Shown: positions 54,743-64,000 of the stretch, one piece after another
How positions within the stretch are numbered: position 1 is the first letter of the stretch
Layout of the letters: each line of letters opens with the position of its first letter
Source of the DNA: Sinotaia quadrata
Lineage: Eukaryota > Mollusca > Gastropoda > Architaenioglossa > Viviparidae
Assembly: GCA_028829895.1 (NCBI GenBank)
Contig: CM054179.1
Span: 31,093,117 to 31,157,116 of the forward strand
Direction of reading: 5' to 3'
DNA: 64,000 nt
Position numbers and translations under genes: made by a program
Notes under the pieces: generated by a model
Told to the model about the DNA's origin: nothing
The model's input: only the letters and a program-made list of their open reading frames with translations
Databases searched by the model: none

Positions 54743-56745
54743 TATGGTGGAGTAAATTTGCCTATCCCTATTTCTAAACTTAATTGTATAAATTGTTAAA
54801 TGTCAAAGTGACCTGACCTTGGGCACTCAGTCCAAACCGGTTCGAACTGATGAATAGATTTTCTGACTAATAGTCTCACACTTGTTCATAACATTCATCC
54901 AATGGGGATGGACCAAAAGTTATTTTGTTGAAGAAAGTCTATATTCTAATCACTTTGATTTGAACAAAACTTTGTCTGGTCATAAAAGCGATCGTTAGCT
55001 TATGGTAAGTTAACTGACTGATAAAGAAAGAATAGACTTAGAAAATGTTCATACATGTTTGCTATTGATCTATGTTCACTAATTTGATTACTTTGTACAA
55101 TGTACTTGTGAATTTTGATTGATGTTATATTTCTTATGCTGTGTGTATCGGGCTAATGAAATTGTTTCAGGTTTTGTAGAATGTTTGTAAGAGAAAAAGG
55201 AGTTTTAGAAATGAAATATGCCTAAAATTTAGCACTGCCTTCTTCTGACTTTTGCAGAGAGAAGTGCACCTTTTTTTTTCGGTGCATTAGATCTGCTTCA
55301 GTGTACAGTTACTATTGTACTCTCTGGATCACTTTGATGTGTGTGTGTGTGTGTGTCCATCATTGTCGTCGAACTTAATAGTAAACGTGTTGCTATAAGT
55401 TGATTCCTGTGAATTCTGATCAAGAGCCAATATGGAAGAAAATTGAGACTTCAGGTTGATCTCGAGAATTCACAGAGATTATTTTAAACATTCCTCATGG
55501 TGTGCTGAGTAGCATACACAAAAATTTGGGATGATTCTCCACATTGTGCTTGGAAAGCACTGACGATTCTGGAACAGTTGTGTAACATACATAGAAGGGG
55601 TACTTGGAACCGTCGTCTAAATAAGAAAGACAGTATCAAAATAATCTTTGTGAATTCTCAAGACCAAATTAAAGCCATTTTTGCTGTATTGGCTCTTGAA
55701 TGTAATTCACTTAAACCAGCTTACGGCAACACTAGATTCACATACCATCATGACCATGCAAGTACAGAAGTCACTGCTACTTGAAGCAAAAGTTAAAAAA
55801 AGCATGCTTTCTTGCTGCCTTAATTTGACTTTTGTACAAAGGAGTGCATAATTTTTTTCTTTTGTAAACCTTGTATCTGATTCAGATTGCAGAGACTACT
55901 GTACTTTATTAGATCACTTTAGTGTGTGTATCCAATGTTGTCATTGAATTTATCAGTAAACGTGTTGTTGTAAGTTGATATCTTGTGAATTCTGTTTGAG
56001 AGGCAATATGGCAGAAAATGAGGCTTGAGTTTGGTCTCAAGAATAGCTGAAAGTTTCTTGAACATTCCTCATGGTGTGCTGAGTAGCAAATATGAAGATT
56101 CCTCTTGATGAGCTTGATAGCACACACGAAGTTCTGGATAATTCTCCACGGCGTGCCTTGTGAGCATATCGAAGATTTTGGAACAGTTGTGTAATTTGCC
56201 TAGAAGGGGTACATTGGACCGTATCTAATAAGAAAGACAGTGACTTGTTGCAAACCATGTGATTGTGAACACATGCCAGCGACAGTTGCCATCATATGAA
56301 ACTATATATATGAACTTGTTTATATATATGTGTTAATTTGTCTGCTGATGTCATACTAGGATAACTGATTGAGGTTTAATCAAACATTTTTGTGAAGTGA
56401 TGTAAATATCAGCGCTTTTTTTAATATATTCATATTTTGTATATTTGATTGTTGATTCAATAAATTTATTGTTAAATTTATTATTCTTCTTGCACATATT
56501 TTAAAACCTTATGTTAGAGTATTAGTGGGTGGATGGAGGCTCGTTAAATATAAATAAAAGACGAAGTTTTATTACTCCTTTAGTAACAAGTTTCCAAAAA
56601 CGTTATGCAACAGTACAACGTCTATCTTATTATTGTGTAAAGAGTAGAGTTTTACAACACCCTTATCCGCCAAGTGAGAGACCTGTTGGTCTTGTGGTAG
56701 AATAATTATAACCATAACGAGTGATGGGTGCCCAGAGGTGTCACA
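54743..56745. mobile_element. LTR copy C, rearranged, about 2.0 kb
   Basis: It starts TATGGTGGAGTAAATTTGCC and ends GAGGTGTCACA, in the same orientation as the solo LTR at 15947-17021, but is nearly twice as long. An internal block starting GACTTTTG occurs at about 55247 and again at 55826. Between them (about 55645-55800) lies a piece in inverted orientation (TGTATTGGCTCTTGAATG; compare copy A near 9540). No matching 5-bp target duplication is visible (CAGTC left, CATTT right). Confidence 0.7.
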
Positions 56746-57239
56746 CATTTAAATCTAAAAACTGATAATAAGGAACATGTTTTTAGAAGTCAAATCTAAA
56801 TACAAGATATTTTGAAAATTGTGAATCATCCAAATAATGGTTATGCATCCACACCTTGATGACGGAACTGAGTAATACTTTGCACATTCAAGAACAACAT
56901 ACATGCAATTACAAAACAATCTGGACGGGTTGTGGTTGTTTAAAAAATAAAATTAAAACAGCAACATACTGACTATTTGGACCTAAGCTATAAATACTCG
57001 CTACTGCAAATGTATTTCTTATAATCTAGTGAATGCTTATAAAACAAACAAATGGTTGCCAAGGAAAACACCTTTTCTTTCGGGTTGGGTACGTGGGACT
57101 GATATACGTTCGTGTACCAACACTTTACAGTTTATTGGTAGGATGGGGCATGGCATTCTTTGAATAAATTTATGTTAAACTGAGCACATCCAAAAATTGT
57201 ATCCTTGCAGTCTTACTGCTTGAGACTGTTTCTCTTAGG
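56746..57239. other. Unassigned stretch
   Basis: No gene, repeat or motif recognised between the LTR copy and the piggyBac remnant. Confidence 0.7.
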
Positions 57240-57845
57240 CATCTTGATGTTGATATGACATAGCATATTTTCATCATCGCAGGACATCACAACTTAAGGA
57301 TGTCGTCATTTTTTGGCACTGAATTCAGCAATTTGTTGAATGGCAAATTCACGACAAAAATCAAGATGAGAAAAACGTTTGCATCAGTAGACTGCAGTTG
57401 AAGTCTGGTCATAAAGTATGAATGCGTTTGTGATGGCAGAATTTACTAGAAACCAAAAAATGTATTTCCCAGCCTTCTTGGAACTCCCCCCCCCCCAAAC
57501 TTCATTCTCTTCTGGTCATGAATGTCCACCCCATTCTTGTGAGCATTATAGTCAAAAAGGGCTTGCAGCTGGAAAACAGGATGACGAGTACCATTGGGTT
57601 CAATGCTTCGGTAAACTTGTTACATGGCGATTGGGTCACTGAAGGTTGAAGGACGTCACTTGTTTTTATCCTGCCACGCCACTGCGGTCAGGTTATTGTT
57701 TCCCTTCATCAGAATTTTGATTTCATCTCGTAGATTTTGCACCCGTTTCAGCTCTTGTGGATTTTTTTTTTTTCTGCCGTCTTATAGTTCCACAAGCATA
57801 CAACACTCTCTCAAGCAAATCTTCCATAAGTTTCAGGGATGTAAA
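57240..57845 (-). pseudogene. piggyBac-type transposase, decayed C-terminal half
   Basis: Read on the - strand: CGTIRRQKKKNPQEL (about 57800), MKGNNNLTAVAWQDK (about 57700-57650), stops, QALFDYNAHKNGVDIHDQKR (about 57575-57515), a G-run and KKAGKYIFWFLVNSAITNAF then ILYDQ (about 57480-57405). The order GTIR, WQDK, a DYN..GVD.xDQ box and KY.FWFL...I.NAF.LY is that of piggyBac (DDE_Tnp_1_7) transposases. Stops and the G-run frameshift make it non-functional. It is not a copy of the + strand fragment at 43464, which covers a different part of the protein. Confidence 0.7.
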
Positions 57846-58275
57846 AAAAAAAAGTGTCGGGAAAAACAACTGTGCGTGAAGTCTAAACCTAACAGGAGCC
57901 AACCGTCAACATCAAATAATGAAAAGTTTACTTGCTCTGTGTGCCATCGTTCTCTAATACGTAATTATATATTTGTGTGTGGTAGATTAGTATTATTGCA
58001 AACATCCAGAATATTCTTAATCTAATTACTTTAAATTATTTTATATTTTTATTGTTCGAACCACCTGCACTCTTTATTTTTGTTGCTTTTGACGCGTGGT
58101 TCTCGGTGGAGGGGAGTTGGGTAGGAGTTTGATAGTTCCATTAAAATTATAATTAATTAATAGTTGTTGTTGCGCTGTATTGGTATGCTATATTTTGGCT
58201 ACTGTATTTGTATCTGCAAAAGTCAATAAGTGCTTAATTCCCGGCAGAATTAACAGGAAATTAGTTTCCGCAGCT
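57846..58275. other. Unassigned stretch
   Basis: A + frame here contains a short Cys-rich run (CKKKKCREKQLC, later FTCSVCHRSL), reminiscent of a zinc-knuckle remnant, but too short to assign. Otherwise nothing. Confidence 0.4.
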
Positions 58276-58462
58276 CAGTTCTAGACAAGTAGGTCACATA
58301 TCTCTTCCACACATGTAAGTTACGTATCTCTGTTCCACACAAGTAGGTCATGTATCTCTGTTCCACACAAGTATGTTACGTATCTCTGTTCCACACATGT
58401 ATGTTACGTATCTCTGTTCCATACAAAAGTAGGTCACGTATCTCACTGTTCCACACAAGTTC
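58276..58462. repeat. Minisatellite, about 30-bp unit, six copies
   Basis: Units of the form GTAGGTCACGTATCTCTGTT then CCACACAA repeat about six times; alternate units have RTRTGTTACG or GTAGGTCAYG, hinting at a two-unit alternation. Confidence 0.88.
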
Positions 58463-60862
58463 GCGAAGAAATATAACAAGGGAAATAAAAATTTAAAAAA
58501 TAAATAAATTTAAACGATTACCTCCCCTTAACCGCGACAAGTCACCAACATCATTTGTGTACACAGTCGTCTTGTTTCTAGACTTGAATCGCAGGACTGT
58601 GAGCTTTAATGAACATTATGATAAAACATGAGCAAAGGGACTCTATTTCATTTTCTCCAAAGCCAGAATTTATTTCAGTTGACCCCTCAGCTACTTTCAA
58701 TATTTCCAGTTCGAAAATTGAGTTAGAAGAGTCTGGTCGCGACGTAACTGATTCATGGGATGAAATTATTTTGGTGTGAATAGTCGTCTTTCACTGGTTC
58801 AAACTGACTATGATTGATCGAAACAATCTTGTTGTCTGCCGGAGTCAGTGATTGCAAACTTAAAAAAAATAAATGGCAGTCTGCTTTTTGCTGAACTGGT
58901 CTGCATAAACTATACTACTATCCCTTTTTGTTAGGACTCAGAAGAAATAATTAAAACAGTACAACATCGCACAGCAAGATCACGGAAAAATTGTTTCGAT
59001 GAAATACGTTTATAAAGATGCACTAAATGCACTAGCGAAAAAAAATTACTATCACGCCTGCTTGAGAGTACCATATATTTCAATCATACAACTCGATGTT
59101 CAGATGAGCGCAGTGGAAGCGCCAAGGAGAACATACTTTCATTAGCATTAGCAACAAACAAAATCAGTGTGAATGGTATGCAAGCCAGTTTTAAGCCCCC
59201 CATCCCAAACACACCCAACCAAATTGTCGCCCCTAGAAATGCTGGAGTTGCAACTTAATGAATGTACCTGTTTGTAAAATACATGCAATTTTAGCCATGA
59301 TAGACCAATCAGTACTTCTGAGTATCTAATCTTAAATAAAGAACCCAAACCCTAAATATTTGTTTATTTTAGAGTTGAGTATATTGTTTAGTCTTTACTA
59401 AACCGACAGTCTTTGATTGATTAAATGATATATGGTGAATTATATCGCTGAAGAAATGTGTCCCAAAACATATTATATTTTCCTTCACTTTAGCAGAACC
59501 TTCTTACGAAAACGAATGAAAAAAAAATCTACGAGAATAAGTGATTTTCAAACCGACGGAATTCACTCAGATTTGTGGACTTAAAACAAACCAACCTGGT
59601 TTTGTGCTATTTTCTTAAACATTATGAATGCATTAGAAGTAAAATACAATTTAGAATTAAATTACGGAAAACACACAATATATGTGTAATTCGACTCACC
59701 CTTCCCCCGGTTACTTTATGTTTCCCTGTTAGAATGATAGTGATATATTTACTTTGTACTAAAATATGCGCCATGGTTGCTAAGAATACACCCCCCCCCC
59801 CCCAAATGGTTGTTTTGATTGCGCCGAAGCTAGTTTCCACTAATGAAATGACTGCTTGCGTATCCGAACCAAAATAAGAACAACTATCAAAGTAACTGTT
59901 TTTTTTTTTATCTTCCACAGTCTATATATTTTGTAATTTTTCAAACAGACTTGTTTTGTTTGAAATCGTGGAAATGGATCTGCAAGACTTGGAAATTCAG
60001 AAATATTTCGAGAATCCCATTGTCTGATAGGCTAGATCGCGAAAACTTACTCCATATTACTTAAAATATTCAAGCAGCATATAATCTCTCTTGTCTAAAT
60101 TAGTTTTGCTCTCTAGAATCAATTATTAGAGCAATTTTCTTATGTGTGCAAGCTTATTCTATACAATATAAAGAATTTTAATGTGTCATTTATTTACAGT
60201 GGCGGAGGAGCTGAGGGGCTATGAGATTGGACAAAATAAGAATAGTCAACAAGTGAAAACTTCAATAAATCAAACTACAAGACTAGACTTAACAATCATA
60301 TTAATTGCAATTTTTTCTTTAAAATAACTCCCCCTTCCACAAATATTTTTATAATGATATAGTTAATTAAATATTTTAAAAAATAACTATCATAATTAGA
60401 TTGGGGTACAATATTTAAGCTGGTCGACTACACATTTCTTAGTGCTCATTTAGTGTCAACACTTGTAGTAAGCGAGACAACTCCATGGAACTAGATTATA
60501 ATTATAAATAGCTTTGGTTAAAGTTAGCCACCCATCTCACGCCTTTCATATGACGTCATGGCCAAACCAAAACATTGTAGTTTGTTTTTAGCCAAACACA
60601 AGTGTCGAAAGTACTGATTGGCTTATAGAACACACAAACACACACATTTGTTTGTTTGTATGGTTAATACAAAGAGGGAAGTTTTATATTATAAATTATA
60701 TTTGGATGATCTAAGAGTTAATAACTGATGATCAGTCATGGTGAATTATGTTTTGGGATTAACTGCTGCAGACTGCTTGTCCTGCAACTGCGTCACTGAC
60801 TTTCACCCAATCATTATGCTTCTTACACAAGAGTTAGGTACCCTCTTCATGTTATTATTTTC
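58463..60862. other. Unassigned intergenic stretch
   Basis: It contains a C-run near 59792 and a short frame at 59973-60029 (MDLQDLEIQKYFENPIV). No transposon termini or recognisable gene. Confidence 0.6.
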
Positions 60863-60895
60863 TTTTGTTTTGCCTGTCAATCGCTGGATATAGAA

Positions 60896-60982
60896 TCAGA
60901 CGTGGTCACTTTAAGGCATGAAGAGATGAACCATCATAATCACAACAACCATTTTAACCACCACGTCAAAAGCAGATCTGAG
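60896..60982 (+). CDS. Possible coding exon of an unidentified neighbouring gene
   Basis: Between a pyrimidine-rich acceptor (cttttgttttgcc...gatatag) and a donor-like gtacaa, an open frame reads SDVVTLRHEEMNHHNHNNHF then NHHVKSRSE. The His/Asn-rich run is real, but I do not recognise the protein. Support is a clean open frame with splice-like edges only; no partner exons were identified. Confidence 0.25.
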
Positions 60983-63900
60983 GTACAATGCTTCTTTAAA
61001 ATATTCGTTCTTTTTTTTTTTAATAGTTTTGCTCTCGCAGGAAAGTCTCATATGCCCATTGCATTTCTTGTGACACTGTGCATGCGTGAAAAAAGGACAA
61101 CATTGATTTACTGGTTTAGATACATTAGATTAATATATAAAGGATAAAAATAAAAGCAATACTATTCTCTTATTTCTATTTTGCCAGGGTTCTAAGGCCT
61201 TGTCTATCAAAATTTGCACAGAAGGAAACGATCAAAAGTAATTGTAAACATTGTTAGTTTGTGTCATGTACAACTTCAACGTAAGAAAACAGTATATTTC
61301 TGGTTTGATATTTATTTTCCTTACAATTATTTGCTTAGTCACAACTTAACTCCCCAAATTAACAAGCCTGTATTTCTTTTCTTTCTCATTTTCCGTTTCG
61401 TGTGTGTGAAGTAATTAACTGAAGTAATAGTCAACATGTACTAGTCACTTTATAGTTTATGTATTTGTATTAGATCCTTTCAGTTCAGTATTGTTGTACA
61501 CTCATTCTAGCATGATATTTTTAATACAGACAGTATAAAATGAAAATTATTGAAATGATACATAGGCCTAAAAATTATAGTATCATCGCTTACATTTATA
61601 CATATTTTAATATACTGTTACTGTCAATATTTAACTGAATTCACCTTAATTCAACTAAACTCATGCACATACAGAACAGTCAACTGAATCATCTTACTTA
61701 AAATGATTCTTTTCAGTTTTCTAAGGTTATTTTAATGATTCTCTCCAAGCAATTTAAAGTAATAAATATACAGAATAATTTCTATCACAGCACTGTTCAT
61801 CAAAGTTGTTAATCTCTCTCCACTTTGGCTGATGGAAAGATTTTAGTTTTCACATTTCCTGATTTATTTACAGCCTTTTATTTTACTATAACACATTGCT
61901 CCACCTTATTCAATATGGTGTGTCCATGGTGCTGTATAATATTGGTTTAGGTTGTATGGTCTGTAAGAAACACATTTTGTCAGTATATAGTAAACATTCC
62001 TGCTTAGAAGTTAGATGATCTTGTTGTTTCCCCCGGAAAAAAAATTTAAAAAAATTGATCTGTCTACATTCCCAAAAGTATGTCTTTGGTTTGGATGAAC
62101 TGTTCAGATGATACTATGATTGTTAATATAACTCTACAGAACCTAGAATTTAGTTCTAGTATAAATATTTTATTCATTTTACTTTTCATCCTTGGTTTAT
62201 TCTGTCAGTCCTTCAATGCTGTTTCACATCTACTCTAATTACTACCTAGCTGACACCTAATGAGCATTTGCCTCAGGATTACCTAACTATATCTGATGAA
62301 AGTAAAGTTGCACTGCCTGGTTCTAATCCATAATTATTTTAATTTCTTCCAGTAATAATCACTTTTAAATTCAGTTTTGCAAATCAAACAATAATAATTA
62401 CTAAATTAGGAATAATTAGGATTGAAGAAATTGCTCACATATTTTTAAGTAAATTATCTCTTCGATTGTAAACTTATTTATAAAACATAAATTATTCTGG
62501 AATGCTGCAAATATATTTTAAATTTTATTTTATTTTAAATCATTGGGTCAAGATCTGCCATTGTCTTGATTAGGTATACTTCATTGATTTAATATTTTAT
62601 ATGTGTATAAATCTAATCCCTTCACAGCAGAAAAGGGAAAAATGTACAATTGATTACATTCATTTATTACAATATAGAGTATGTTTGATTGCAAAAAAGA
62701 ATTAAATTGCTTTTGAGATACTATAGGTCCTGTACTTTTTACAAGAATCAGTTTAACCTTTGCATAATATTAATAGAGCACATATATTTAGACTGGTGGC
62801 AAAGCAGTTTTGAAGTGGGGGCGGGGAAGCATTACCTCTGAAATTATGTGTCATATTGCATCATTTAAATGGTGTGAAAGGAAATAAAACAATCACAAAT
62901 GGGATTTATTATTTAGTTATTTGACCAAACTAGATTGCTGTGATGTATATGTATGTGAAATTTAGGAGGGAAAGGCGAGAAGAGAATAAAGTGTTGTATA
63001 ATTACCCCCTCCCCCCCATTCTTGCAAGAAAACTTAACCTGGTTTCCTGGTCACATGCACACACTTTCATGAAACAAATACAAAAGATGGACAATGAATG
63101 ACATGTCCACAACGTCATACTAAACGCATATAATAATTAATCTAGCTCTAGTCCTCAGACTCCCTTTGTGAATACTCCCTATGAGTATGACATACATGAA
63201 TTTGATGGGATAAAAATGGATTAAATATTTATAACTTTTAAAGGAAATGTAATAAAGAAAATGGAATTGAGTGAATTAGAAACAAATAAGATATAATGTC
63301 CAGGTGGATCAGAATAATATATAGCTAATTGTCATCAGAATAATATATAGCTAATTCAGTAATTGTCATCAGAATTAAAGAAGGATTTCAGTGCACAGTC
63401 TAATGTAAGCATGAGCAATGTTCATGTTGTTTGAGTGTCTTTCTTTTGTGACTTATGGCCAGGAGAAAACCTGTCTCATGGCTTTTTACAAGAATTGGCA
63501 TGTTGTTGCTTTAAGTGAAAGAAAGCATGGTTTGGTGTCTTTAAGTAATGTGTAGATGGGGAAGTCACAACAGTCTTTTCTTGGCTGGTGTCCCCTCTCA
63601 CAAGGAGCCAGACTGGAGAGACAATAGTCGTACTTCTCCTTCTATGCATTGTTTACGATCTTACGGTTAACTGACGCCACTTGCACTCATTCAGACAATT
63701 TTAGAGATGAGAGAAAAGTTGGACAAAACTCACTCTTGCTGAAAAATCTTAACTAACATTTACAGATACAAAAATGATAGCATGTATGTAAGTAAGCTAC
63801 AAAATAAAGAATAAAATAAGTTTTATATACTTTTAAATAATTAGCTAGAAAAACTAACCTACTGACCTTTTGCTGGCAATTAATTACTGATTAATAAAAT

Positions 63901-64000
63901 CCAGATATTTCACAAGTCCACAATCTGGGAAAGGTATTATTGGAGCCATTTGCTCACTATAGGCTGGGGGTAGGTCCAAAAGGCGGTTTAATTTTAGATT
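60983..64000. other. Unassigned right end of the window
   Basis: AT-rich. A short direct repeat (CAGAATAATATATAGCTAAT, 63310 and 63337) and C-runs near 63007 are the only structures seen. No gene, RNA or mobile element was recognised. Confidence 0.65.

Noticed and set aside
55909..56258. Two - strand frames of 72-73 codons
   Set aside because: They lie in the rearranged LTR copy and do not resemble a known protein.
59973..60029. Short frame MDLQDLEIQKYFENPIV
   Set aside because: Seventeen codons without splice context that can be tied to other exons; cannot be distinguished from chance.
1..64000. tRNA, rRNA, CRISPR or bacterial-type signals
   Set aside because: GGTTCGA-like words occur (about 11740, 54839, 58055) but without cloverleaf context; no CRISPR-like spaced repeats; the window is a spliced eukaryotic gene region.

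Overview
The window is eukaryotic nuclear DNA, AT-rich and intron-rich with GT-AG introns. It is dominated by one gene on the + strand, the 3' part of an orthologue of TOPBP1 (DNA topoisomerase II-binding protein 1). I place 17 coding exons between 183 and 50460. They join without a reading-frame conflict into 653 residues followed by TGA: BRCT6, the ATR-activating linker with its WDDPT motif, BRCT7, BRCT8 and a basic C-terminal tail. The 5' part of the gene (BRCT0 to BRCT5) lies outside the window to the left. The transposon mix and intron-rich structure fit an invertebrate animal, possibly a mollusc; that placement is inference.

The introns (0.4 to 7.8 kb) carry many old mobile elements, several dated by insertion structure. 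Intron 4 holds a truncated LTR-type repeat (from 8714) interrupted by a 1963-bp CACTA-type element (10130-12092) with 12-bp perfect terminal inverted repeats and a TTA target duplication. Intron 6 holds a solo LTR of the same family (15947-17021, target duplication AGTTG), two clusters of a TATTGCC/CCAGATATCC repeat, a duplicated block, a 100-bp-arm hairpin and a LINE tail. Two short hAT-type elements (1201-1364 and 13508-13705) have 8-bp target duplications. Intron 11 starts with a minisatellite that appears to have grown out of the end of the preceding coding exon, followed by a 2.2-kb terminal-inverted-repeat element. Intron 12 holds a minisatellite with a higher-order period. Intron 13 holds a piggyBac fragment and a (TG)n run, and intron 14 a CpG-rich block.

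Downstream of the gene, 50.9-64 kb, are a decayed Tigger/pogo transposase (- strand), a rearranged third LTR copy (54743-56745), a decayed piggyBac transposase (- strand, about 57.24-57.84 kb), a 30-bp minisatellite, and long stretches where I recognise nothing. One possible coding exon of an unidentified neighbour lies at about 60896-60982. No tRNA, rRNA or CRISPR array was recognised. All calls were made by eye; exon boundaries rest on splice signals, frame continuity and remembered family features, not on alignments or transcripts.
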